Origin: a virus
Length of the DNA: 23,990 nt
Reading direction: 5' to 3' (one strand)
Virus record (IMG/VR): IMGVR_UViG_3300000115_000195
Location: 1-23,990 of that record
This document shows positions 8,116 to 14,714 of the stretch, one piece after another. Position numbers and translations under genes: made by a program. Position 1 is the first letter of the stretch; each line of letters opens with the position of its first letter. The notes beneath the pieces were generated by a model, which saw nothing but the letters and a program-made list of their open reading frames with translations, was not told the DNA's origin and searched no databases.

Positions 8116-9612
8116 TTATTCCTCCGGTAATAATACTGCTACTTCAGTGGTAAGGAATAGCATTGCAATAGACATGGCTACAGAAAAACTACTCTTTGTA
8201 ACTTTAACGGGGTCGATGATTCCGTCTTCTAACAAGTCTACATATTCTCCCTTTACTGCATTCCATCCTTGATTGTCTTGTAGTAGGCGAACCAACGGTA
8301 CATGCCCGCTAAGAATTAATTGAGGAGCCTTTAGAGAATCAATAACAATTCTATTCAATTCTACATTTCCATCTAATTCTTTAGAAGCATCCCATAAAGC
8401 CCTTCCAGCACCCAAAACAATTCCTTCTTGTAAAGCGGCCTTTGTTGCATTTAGAGCATCGTCTAATCTTTCTTTAGTTTCACGCATTTCCATACTCGAA
8501 CCTGCACCTACAGTAATTACTGCTACTCCTCCTTGTAGTCTGCTAAGTCTTTTCTTGATTCGCATTCTATCATAGTTGGTTTCTATTTCTTCGTAGCGGC
8601 TTTTCAGAGACGAAATCTTATCTGATACATCTCCTTCTCCTCCGACTAAAGTAGTATTGCTAGAAGTAATTATTGCCTTCTCGCAAGTACCTAAGTCTTC
8701 AATAGTAGCAGAAGTAATATCTGAATTATTCTCGTCACTGAATACCTTTCCACCTAACAGAGAAACAATGTCTCCCAATTCATCTAGTTGAGCATCGCCG
8801 AAATTAGGAGCGGTTACTACACATGCTTCTATTCTACCCTCTACGATATTCATAATCATATTGTTTAGCGCAGGGCCTTGAATACTTTTACAGAATATAA
8901 GAACGGGCTTTCCTTTAGAAGAAGCCAATTCTAGTATTGGTAATAAGTCTGAAAAGTTACTGATGTTTTTATTGGTAGTGAGTACAAGCGGATTCTTTAG
9001 TTCGCAGATTCCCGAAGGGTCGTTTGCCATAAGGTGACTGAAATATCCTTCGTCTACTTCTAGTCCCTCTTTAACTTCATAAGAAGTTTCTAATTGGTTT
9101 CCTTCTTCTACAGTTATTACTCCATCCTTACCTACATGAGATAATACTTCTGCAATCAATTTACCCATTCTAACATCGTTATTAGATGCAATAGTGGCGA
9201 CATCAATTATAGTTTCATCTGTAACTTCTATCGCTTGGTCTGATAAACTGTTTAGAACAGCATTCCTAATGCTCTCCATCTCTAATCTAAGATGGTGCAA
9301 GTCTGTTGCATCTAGTTCTGCTAAACCATTACACAATGCTTGAGCAATAATACAAGCGGTAGTAGTACCATCACCTGCATTTTGTTGTGCTTGCATTGCA
9401 AGATTCTGAACCATCTTAACCCCTAAACTAACATAGGGGTCGGGGTGAGAAATATACTTGGTAATGGTAACTCCGTCATTAATAATGACAGGAGGATTAC
9501 CTTGTAAGATAACCGTCTTTGCTTGTGGGCCAAGAGTAGGTTTTACTGTATCTGCTACTAAGTTAATTCCCTGTAGTAATTTTTCCTTTACTTCTTTACC
9601 ATGTATAATCAT
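8116..9612 (-). CDS. groEL: Group I chaperonin GroEL
   Basis: 498 aa versus about 545 for cellular GroEL; the Gly-Gly-Met tail is absent and the apical domain is a little trimmed. Core signatures are intact: LGP (27-29), NDGVTITK with D46, GDGTTTA with D81 for ATP hydrolysis, and LDDALNATKAA with D385 in the late equatorial domain. The next signature, usually V-V-x-G-G-G, reads IVLGAGRAL. It makes the folding double ring that works with GroES, probably for capsid or other viral proteins. It overlaps the groES gene by 4 bases. The group I type stands out beside archaeal-type replication and transcription genes, because most archaea use only the group II thermosome. Confidence 0.95.
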   Translation of the reverse strand: MIIHGKEVKEKLLQGINLVADTVKPTLGPQAKTVILQGNPPVIINDGVTITKYISHPDPYVSLGVKMVQNLAMQAQQNAGDGTTTACIIAQALCNGLAELDATDLHHLRLEMESIRNAVLNSLSDQAIEVTDETIIDVATIASNNDVRMGKLIAEVLSHVGKDGVITVEEGNQLETSYEVKEGLEVDEGYFSHLMANDPSGICELKNPLVLTTNKNISNFSDLLPILELASSKGKPVLIFCKSIQGPALNNMIMNIVEGRIEACVVTAPNFGDAQLDELGDIVSLLGGKVFSDENNSDITSATIEDLGTCEKAIITSSNTTLVGGEGDVSDKISSLKSRYEEIETNYDRMRIKKRLSRLQGGVAVITVGAGSSMEMRETKERLDDALNATKAALQEGIVLGAGRALWDASKELDGNVELNRIVIDSLKAPQLILSGHVPLVRLLQDNQGWNAVKGEYVDLLEDGIIDPVKVTKSSFSVAMSIAMLFLTTEVAVLLPEE

Positions 9613-9839
9613 TCAACCACCCCGTAAATATAATCTATATCAATAACCCAATAGTCGCCACTCTTATGTGCAACCTTGTTAATATCAAAGTGTATCTTAT
9701 CTCCAACCTTTAGTCCGTTGGTAACTTCTTTCATCTCAAATAAAACGGTTCCTTTATCTAGGCTCTCGCTCTTTATTCCACTAGCACTTTCTTCCACTAA
9801 TGGGAGAAAGGCAACCCATTTCCCTATCGTTTTAATCAT
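9609..9839 (-). CDS. groES: GroES-like co-chaperonin
   Basis: 76 aa versus about 97 for GroES. The order is kept: an N-terminal strand (WVAFLPL), the mobile-loop region, KGTVLF, KVGDKIHFD (the V-G-D-x-V motif region) and a closing strand (VIDIDYIYGVVE). The loop reads SASGIKSES (18-26), where bacterial GroES has S-A-G-G-I-V-L; only the isoleucine of the GroEL-contacting I-V-L remains. Direct overlap with groEL supports a cognate pair. The product caps the viral GroEL. Confidence 0.85.
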   Translation of the reverse strand: MIKTIGKWVAFLPLVEESASGIKSESLDKGTVLFEMKEVTNGLKVGDKIHFDINKVAHKSGDYWVIDIDYIYGVVE

Positions 9840-10018
9840 TTAGCCAACTCCCAATTATTAATTAGATGATACCCGTTCCATCTTGTATCGTTATTTAGCA
9901 CAAAAATTGTATATTTTTTGCTTCCCCTAGTGAACTTTTCGATTGACTTAACTGTAGCCTTAACGCCTAGATGTATATTCTGTAATGCGTCACCTTTTTT
10001 TAAAGTCCCTAAGTTCAT
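9836..10018 (-). CDS. Small beta-rich protein (60 aa)
   Basis: 60 aa, basic. K-K-G-D-A-L and V-K-A-T-V-K-S-I segments suggest a small barrel of the SH3/KOW type, but I cannot assign a family. It overlaps groES by 4 bases and the 90-aa gene by 4, so it is part of the same message. Confidence 0.6.
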   Translation of the reverse strand: MNLGTLKKGDALQNIHLGVKATVKSIEKFTRGSKKYTIFVLNNDTRWNGYHLINNWELAK

Positions 10019-10287
10019 TCTTCTTCACCTAACTTAAATCTATTCAACCGTGCTACTTGGCAACATAGTCTAATCTTTTGAGTAGATTCTAAATTCCAAA
10101 AGGCATCATCTTTCCAGCCTAACTTGATTTCAATGTATCTGCACAATTCTCGCCTAGACATATTTTGAAAATCTTCGTCTATAGGAGTCCCTAATACTTC
10201 TCTAGTATCATGGTCTAGAAACTTATCCAAGAAAACATACACCCTTCCCATTAAACCAATTAGTTTTCTAACCGTCCATTGTATCAT
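10015..10287 (-). CDS. Hypothetical helical protein (90 aa)
   Basis: The start is placed at the ATG at 10287 because a GGAGGAG ribosome binding site lies just upstream and it shares ATGA with the stop of the 85-aa gene. A longer frame from 10332 is open but lacks a site. The protein is mostly helical with a mixed-charge surface (MSRRELCRYIEIKLGW). No family recognised. Confidence 0.6.
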   Translation of the reverse strand: MIQWTVRKLIGLMGRVYVFLDKFLDHDTREVLGTPIDEDFQNMSRRELCRYIEIKLGWKDDAFWNLESTQKIRLCCQVARLNRFKLGEEE

Positions 10288-10541
10288 ACTATTCTCCTCC
10301 AAACATTCTTTTTTCTCATGCCTACTTCGCATTTAGTAAAGTGGTTAGATATTCTTAGTAGGTAGGCCATGCCCTGCATTGTAGGAATAAACGCCATAGT
10401 CTGATGGCGGTAACTACTTCTATCTTTAACAGGCCCTATTAGTTTTTTCAGAATATCTATCGCTTGGTCAGAAGTCAATTCTTGCCCGACCTCCGTTGCT
10501 TCTAGAAGTTTCTTCTCCATTCTTCTGTGCCTAAGTTTCAT
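10284..10541 (-). CDS. Hypothetical basic protein (85 aa), possible DNA-binding
   Basis: 85 aa. Basic ends flank a helix (SDQAIDILKKLIG) and a second segment (SSYRHQTMAFIPTMQGMAYLLRIS). The arrangement is compatible with a small helix-turn-helix, but no signature is clear. It overlaps the JAMM gene by 4 bases and the 90-aa gene by 4. Confidence 0.55.
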   Translation of the reverse strand: MKLRHRRMEKKLLEATEVGQELTSDQAIDILKKLIGPVKDRSSYRHQTMAFIPTMQGMAYLLRISNHFTKCEVGMRKKNVWRRIV

Positions 10542-11131
10542 TCCTCTTCCCCCTGCTCTAGTCTAAGTAATTCTTCTGCATTTATGAGTTCGTGTTCTGT
10601 AATAAAATCGTAGTCTAACAGAATTTCTCTAAGTCTTTCGTAATCAATCGGAATGACTGAAGAAGCACTTGGCATTACTGAATCATATTCCCAACTCTGA
10701 ACTCTCTCAAAACGGTAGTCGTTATAAATCATCAACTGCTTCGGACTTATATTATTCCAACGACCATAGTGCCCCTCTCCACCCACTACTATTGCAGATT
10801 TCATCATAGGTTCCCAAATAGAAACCGTACTAATATCAGTACTGCTAAAATAGGCGGAACCGAATGGGTGCGTATGAATCCAACATTTGATGGGAAGTTT
10901 CATTCCTACTGGGTCTACTTTAAAATCAACATATCCAGCAGTACCACTACTAATATGTAGTCTGTCATTACCATCAATGACTACCTGTACTTCCAGTTTT
11001 GGAAGTATTTCTGTAGAAGACTTCCATATTTCTGATAGGAACTTCGCCGTAACTTCAGGATTTAATTCCCATTCAGATACAATCCCAACTTTGTAATCGG
11101 GGCCTAAATCATCATTCATCATTTCAGTCAT
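10538..11131 (-). CDS. JAMM/MPN-domain metalloprotease (isopeptidase)
   Basis: 197 aa. The JAMM motif is complete: H86-T-H88-P, ten residues, then D99 (HTHPFGSAYFSSTD), which binds zinc. The catalytic glutamate is probably in the strand at about residue 47. JAMM enzymes cut isopeptide or peptide bonds after ubiquitin-like proteins; relatives also process sulfur-carrier proteins and phage tail proteins. The gene overlaps the E1-like gene by 4 bases (ATGA), and a Gly-Gly-ending ubiquitin-like protein is encoded upstream in the same operon. That makes deconjugation the leading hypothesis. The C-terminal 60 residues are acidic and helical, of unknown role. Confidence 0.88.
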   Translation of the reverse strand: MTEMMNDDLGPDYKVGIVSEWELNPEVTAKFLSEIWKSSTEILPKLEVQVVIDGNDRLHISSGTAGYVDFKVDPVGMKLPIKCWIHTHPFGSAYFSSTDISTVSIWEPMMKSAIVVGGEGHYGRWNNISPKQLMIYNDYRFERVQSWEYDSVMPSASSVIPIDYERLREILLDYDFITEHELINAEELLRLEQGEEE

Positions 11132-11682
11132 ACATTTACCACCTTAAAAAGCCCAACATCTTCAGCATTGAACCATCTTTGAATCCATTCTGCCGCCATT
11201 CCAGCAATTGCCACTTGCATAAAGTGAACATTTTTATTACTTCCATCCCAAGAATCTCCTTGACAAGAAAAACTTCCATCCGGCCCAGCCAACATAGTGT
11301 CCCACATATCCGGACTAGAGTCCGAAGATATAAACGCAGCATTGCGGCCTTGTGCTCTTAGGTCTAGCCAATTAAAATTACTTCGGTACATGGTTCTCCT
11401 AAGACTTAGATTATCTACGCAAGATATAACCAAATCGAATCCTTCCATTTGCTTAGTAGTTAGAATTTTATGCGGTATGCAGGTTGTTAAATTAAACCTA
11501 GTGTGCATCACTGATGCTTTATTATCCCCAACATCCTCTTTGCCGTAATTCTGATACGGTATATTTTTCATTTCTACTATGTCGGGGTCTGCTACTGTAA
11601 TAGAATACAGTCCCGTCTTCTTCAGAAGCGGAATTAGAAAACTTCCAATTCCACCTGCGCCTATAATTAATACTCTTCTCAT
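11128..11682 (-). CDS. E1-like/ThiF-family adenylyltransferase
   Basis: 184 aa, shorter than ThiF/MoeB (about 250). The Rossmann ATP site is clear: GAGGIG (8-13), acidic strand end DPD (32-34), N40-x3-Q44, DNKA (53-56), and DN with following arginines (90-97). Family members activate the C-terminal glycine of a ubiquitin-like protein with ATP, sometimes passing it to a cysteine; C140 (FSCQGD) is a candidate. The usual N-x-x-R-Q has Y in place of R. There is no CxxC zinc pair of MoeB type. It overlaps the JAMM gene directly. Family assignment is firm, substrate inferred. Confidence 0.88.
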   Translation of the reverse strand: MRRVLIIGAGGIGSFLIPLLKKTGLYSITVADPDIVEMKNIPYQNYGKEDVGDNKASVMHTRFNLTTCIPHKILTTKQMEGFDLVISCVDNLSLRRTMYRSNFNWLDLRAQGRNAAFISSDSSPDMWDTMLAGPDGSFSCQGDSWDGSNKNVHFMQVAIAGMAAEWIQRWFNAEDVGLFKVVNV

Positions 11683-11683
11683 T

Positions 11684-11881
11684 TCAATTCCTCACAATTA
11701 TTTTTCTTTCTACAAGTTCATTGTAGTTTTCCATCCAACTAACTAGAACCTTACTGGCTTCTCTTCGATTTAAACCGTATGCTTCTTGCAGGTAGGGAGA
11801 AGCACCAAACATATTGGTTACTCCACTTTGTCTAAGTTCTTCTAAATATACATAATATTCATACCATTCTTCTTCTATCAT
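11684..11881 (-). CDS. Small helical protein (65 aa) of a type common in viruses
   Basis: 65 aa: an aromatic, acidic N-terminal helix (EEWYEYYVYLEELRQS), then TNMFGASPYLQEAYGLNRREASKVLVSWM. The pattern of a Y-L-x-x-L segment, N-M-F-G-A and a second helix ending W-M is one I associate with small conserved proteins in phage genomes; no function is known. It sits between TFB (4-base overlap) and the E1-like gene (1-base gap). Confidence 0.65.
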   Translation of the reverse strand: MIEEEWYEYYVYLEELRQSGVTNMFGASPYLQEAYGLNRREASKVLVSWMENYNELVERKIIVRN

Positions 11882-12708
11882 TTTATCATTTCTCCTATTG
11901 TTTTTCCACTAATTTGTTTTAGGCTATTATAACCTAACATCTGTAATATCTTCTTTGCTTGAATACGGATTGTAGAAACATCGTATCCTGTTTTTTCTGA
12001 CAACTCCTTTTGGGTTATCTGCATTAGATTAGCCTTTGCCACTATCATACAAACAGCAGCACAATATGTTCTGCCCTTGGTAAAATTGCTTGCCTCTAGG
12101 ATGGGCTCTAACATTATGTGCATTTCTTGACATAGCGTAATAAATTCAGCACTATCATAAATAGCCCTAGAAGTTTTATCTAACATCGAAACCGTATTGT
12201 CTCTAGCATATACACTAGAGTTACCAAAGTGCTTTGCTATTGCCCTAGTTAGGCGGTTGACCTTTCTCATATCACATTCGAATTCCTTTCTAACTTCTCT
12301 AAGTTTGATAGGTATTCCGTTTTCTTTCAGAACATAATACACTAATGCCGTTGCCCTAGTCTCGTAACTATATTTATTACTAAACACATGCCCTCTAAAT
12401 AAAGAAATATAGCATTCTTCTACTCTATCTCTTAGAGGATGATTGGTAGCAATAGACGATAGAACTAGATTACAATATACCAACCCTGTCTGTATGTTAG
12501 TTTCAGAAGCATCGTATCTGTTTCTGTTAGTGGTTCCTAAAGTATTCCTAAAGGTAGACTCTCTAACTACCTCTCCGGATGGGTTGAATTGCGAAACGCT
12601 TTGTTCAAACAATTCGGTTATTTCAACCAAGCCGCAATCGTCGCAGATTCTTTCTCCCATTACTTCATCAAAACTAAAATTATTATTTCCACACTCTATA
12701 CATGTCAT
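11878..12708 (-). CDS. tfb: Transcription initiation factor B (TFB)
   Basis: 276 aa, close to archaeal TFB (about 300). The N-terminal zinc ribbon has Cys 3, 6, 22 and 25 (CIEC / CDDC). A B-finger/linker region follows (FNPSGEVVRESTFRN), then two cyclin-like repeats, the second ending with a helix-turn-helix type segment (TQKELSEKTGYDVSTIRIQAKKIL). TFB binds TBP-TATA and the BRE and recruits RNA polymerase. A virus copy can redirect the host polymerase to viral promoters, such as the repeated ones at 14697, 20187 and 21381-23896. It overlaps both neighbours by 4 bases. This gene is the strongest single sign of an archaeal host. Confidence 0.92.
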   Translation of the reverse strand: MTCIECGNNNFSFDEVMGERICDDCGLVEITELFEQSVSQFNPSGEVVRESTFRNTLGTTNRNRYDASETNIQTGLVYCNLVLSSIATNHPLRDRVEECYISLFRGHVFSNKYSYETRATALVYYVLKENGIPIKLREVRKEFECDMRKVNRLTRAIAKHFGNSSVYARDNTVSMLDKTSRAIYDSAEFITLCQEMHIMLEPILEASNFTKGRTYCAAVCMIVAKANLMQITQKELSEKTGYDVSTIRIQAKKILQMLGYNSLKQISGKTIGEMIK

Positions 12709-13964
12709 AGTAATCGACCCAAGTCGTTTTTAATTAAATCTTCAAAGTCTAATCGGTTCTTACTCATATCCCTTTCATTGAGATAAGAGTTAATCGTACT
12801 AACTAAACGAATAGTAGCACTATCATTCATGAAAGCGAATCCTCTAGCCACCATTTGGTCGCCTACGCTAGTAGCCCCATTAAAATTCATATTATCTACA
12901 CATATAGGGCCAGCCCATCCGTAATGATAAGTGATTTCGAAGACATCTATCCATTCTCCACTCTCATTTTCTGTTTGACCGACTTTTATCCTTGTAGTGA
13001 ATCTCTGCCAAATATATGTCTGTACCGATTGGGTACTTTCTTGGTTGCTAGACTTCCTAATCTTCCAATCATACGAATTACCCCTAATAAATAGCCACTC
13101 GTTATTATTTGAGCCTACTGTCTGCTTATCAGTTCTAAAATAATGCTTCCCCTTAATGACCTTTTCATGTCTCTTTGGTTTGATTATTGCCCCTTCTTCT
13201 TCAACATGATAGAAGAAAGTCTTCGGGAAATTTTCACATATTTCCTCAACTAATTCCTTGGCTCTCCTTTCCACTATATCGCTAGTTCTGTTTTGTGAAA
13301 GGAACGCCTTCATCAACTTTAATTCTGATTCGCTAGGCTCTCTTTCCATTAATTTACAAAATAACATTTTAGGCGAAAGGTTATTCCAATTGCCTCTTCT
13401 ACTTCCATCCCTATACGAATTAACAAAGGTCACTAAATCCTTTTGGGCTATTTCTCCCCACACCGAATCGGAAACTTCTATTGCATATTTGGTAGAGCCT
13501 ATTTTTTCTACATTTAATCTAACCTCAACCTTATTGTAGTTTTCATAGAAATGGTAAGGGGCCCTATTCTCAATAGCATAAGAGATAGGCTCCGGAACTT
13601 CCATATTAGTAAACAAAAGACTTAGCAATTTAGAAGAATCCGTCTCGCCCACAGCAGCACTGTAGGCAACTCTAGCCAAGGCCGAAGATATTAATTTCAG
13701 ACTATGGCTCTTACCCATGACATAATACTTACCATCGTATTTTACATGTATAGGCAACCCACCTATAGTAAGAACAGTTTCCCATTCCCCATAGTTTTTC
13801 TTTAACTGTCTAGAAAAGAGATTAGTTAGGCTCGTATGAATAGGGTCGCCTTTGGTCTGAACTCTTCCCGATACTTCTCGGCGCATTGGTAGGACTAGGC
13901 CCCCATCTGAAGTTATTTCTGTTATTAGAGTACTTCTGTCTGTATTTACTATTGTTATTCTCAT
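12705..13964 (-). CDS. Conserved hypothetical protein (419 aa) in the Ubl/E1/JAMM operon
   Basis: 419 aa. The first 150 residues are strand-rich. The middle has a helical block with LFCKLMEREPSESELKLM followed by FLSQNR and a coiled EERRAKEL-type helix. The C-terminal part is again strand-rich and contains ITYHYGWAGPICVDNMNF and then GFAFMNDSATIRLVSTINSYL. I do not recognise a family. A single cysteine in a G-P-I-C context after histidine and tyrosine is worth noting because the operon encodes a Ubl and an E1 but no obvious E2. That link is speculative. The start has a GTGAT-type ribosome binding site. It overlaps TFB by 4 bases. Confidence 0.65.
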   Translation of the reverse strand: MRITIVNTDRSTLITEITSDGGLVLPMRREVSGRVQTKGDPIHTSLTNLFSRQLKKNYGEWETVLTIGGLPIHVKYDGKYYVMGKSHSLKLISSALARVAYSAAVGETDSSKLLSLLFTNMEVPEPISYAIENRAPYHFYENYNKVEVRLNVEKIGSTKYAIEVSDSVWGEIAQKDLVTFVNSYRDGSRRGNWNNLSPKMLFCKLMEREPSESELKLMKAFLSQNRTSDIVERRAKELVEEICENFPKTFFYHVEEEGAIIKPKRHEKVIKGKHYFRTDKQTVGSNNNEWLFIRGNSYDWKIRKSSNQESTQSVQTYIWQRFTTRIKVGQTENESGEWIDVFEITYHYGWAGPICVDNMNFNGATSVGDQMVARGFAFMNDSATIRLVSTINSYLNERDMSKNRLDFEDLIKNDLGRLL

Positions 13965-13968
13965 TTTA

Positions 13969-14136
13969 TCACATCATATATGTATTATTACTTAAATTAT
14001 TATCACAATTATCGTGTATTTCTTTCTTCATTTCTTCGGGTAAGACTAACTGCTTACCACATATTCTGCACTTAGTCGCTATTCTTTTCTTGTACGACCA
14101 AGCACTAGGAGTATAATTGGGGTCTTTGTCTTTCAT
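13969..14136 (-). CDS. Small zinc-motif protein (55 aa)
   Basis: 55 aa, starting MKDKDPNYTPSAWSYKKR. CRIC (23-26) plus H41 and C44 form one probable zinc site, as in small classical knuckles. Its start shares ATGA with the stop of the 98-aa gene; its stop lies 4 bases before the 419-aa gene. The N-rich C-terminus is low complexity. Function unknown. Confidence 0.6.
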   Translation of the reverse strand: MKDKDPNYTPSAWSYKKRIATKCRICGKQLVLPEEMKKEIHDNCDNNLSNNTYMM

Positions 14137-14429
14137 TTTAAAGCCTCATAGTATTCTATTGCTTCTATTCTTTCGGGTATGTTCTTTGCCATCCATTCGA
14201 AGAATCCCATCTCAACTGCTTCCGGAATGTCCCATAGGCATTCTCTAAATACGGAAGTAATTGCAAATATCTTTTCCTTTGGAGAGTTATCTAAAGAGAT
14301 AACCAACTCCATTTTAGTCCTGTTAACAGGGCTAAGTTCCTCGATGAAAGTTTCAATCACCGATATACATTGCCTTTCATTTTTAAAAAACATAATACAA
14401 CCCCAAGGGAAGGGAGAGTAGTTTCCCAT
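14133..14429 (-). CDS. Hypothetical protein (98 aa) with start codon inside a hairpin
   Basis: No family recognised. The frame is helical with two strands (MELVISLDN, KIFAITSV). The ATG at 14429 has a GGGAGGG ribosome binding site. Both are enclosed in an 11-bp stem-loop described separately, so translation may be controlled. An alternative start at residue 13 (MFFKNERQ) would lie outside the loop but has no ribosome binding site. Confidence 0.6.
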   Translation of the reverse strand: MGNYSPFPWGCIMFFKNERQCISVIETFIEELSPVNRTKMELVISLDNSPKEKIFAITSVFRECLWDIPEAVEMGFFEWMAKNIPERIEAIEYYEALK

Positions 14430-14441
14430 TACTACCCTCCC
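14412..14441 (-). promoter_or_regulatory. Hairpin sequestering the ribosome binding site and AUG of the 98-aa gene
   Basis: GGGAGAGTAGT (14412-14422) pairs with ACTACCCTCCC (14431-14441). In the minus-strand RNA this is 11 continuous pairs including one G-U, and the 8-base loop carries the start codon. The ribosome binding site is in the stem. No U-tract follows, so a terminator is less likely than translational control. The hairpin lies just after the Ubl gene and would lower expression of all genes translationally coupled downstream. Confidence 0.55.
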
Positions 14442-14457
14442 TATTTACTTAGTTATT

Positions 14458-14658
14458 TCAACCGCCGACGATAGCCGGAGTTAAAACAACCGATTCGACA
14501 TCATCCCAGTTAACAGATGAAATGTTCTCTCTCGATACCATTTCTCCGTCAATAAATACCCAATCCGTAGGGTGGGTATTAATCTGCTCTATTACTTCAC
14601 TAGCCACTAGGGATAGTGATGTATGTCCTGTCTCATTCAAAATTGTTAAACTTATCAT
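14458..14658 (-). CDS. Ubiquitin-like beta-grasp protein ending in Gly-Gly
   Basis: 66 aa. The predicted order is strand (ISLTILNE), strand (TSLSLVAS), helix (EVIEQINTHP), strand (WVFIDGEMVS) and final strand (DDVESVVLTPAIVGG). This is a beta-grasp layout whose last residues V-x-L-T-P-A-x-V-G-G resemble the ends of ThiS, MoaD and ubiquitin-like proteins. The stop codon follows GG directly, so no processing is needed before activation. An E1-like enzyme and a JAMM protease are encoded downstream in the same operon. Two uses are possible: a protein modifier, or a sulfur carrier. A GAGGTGA ribosome binding site precedes the ATG, and a repeated promoter-like sequence lies about 40-50 bases upstream. 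Confidence 0.75.
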   Translation of the reverse strand: MISLTILNETGHTSLSLVASEVIEQINTHPTDWVFIDGEMVSRENISSVNWDDVESVVLTPAIVGG

Positions 14659-14696
14659 TTATCATTCACCTCTTCTATTTTTTTTAGTTCGCATTA

Positions 14697-14710
14697 CCTA
14701 TTAAAGCCCT
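14697..14710 (-). promoter_or_regulatory. Repeated promoter-like motif upstream of the Ubl operon
   Basis: On the minus strand AGGGCTTTAATAGG, part of a 19-base block (14692-14710) that recurs at 20187-20205 with one mismatch, in the same orientation and again upstream of a minus-strand gene. TTTAAT would serve as the TATA box, putting the start of transcription near 14675 and leaving a short leader with the Ubl ribosome binding site. Confidence 0.5.
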
Positions 14711-14714
14711 GCGT

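Noticed and set aside
10288-10332. N-terminal extension of the 90-aa gene to 10332
   Set aside because: Would overlap the upstream gene by 49 bases and lacks a ribosome binding site, while 10287 has GGAGGAG and an ATGA junction.
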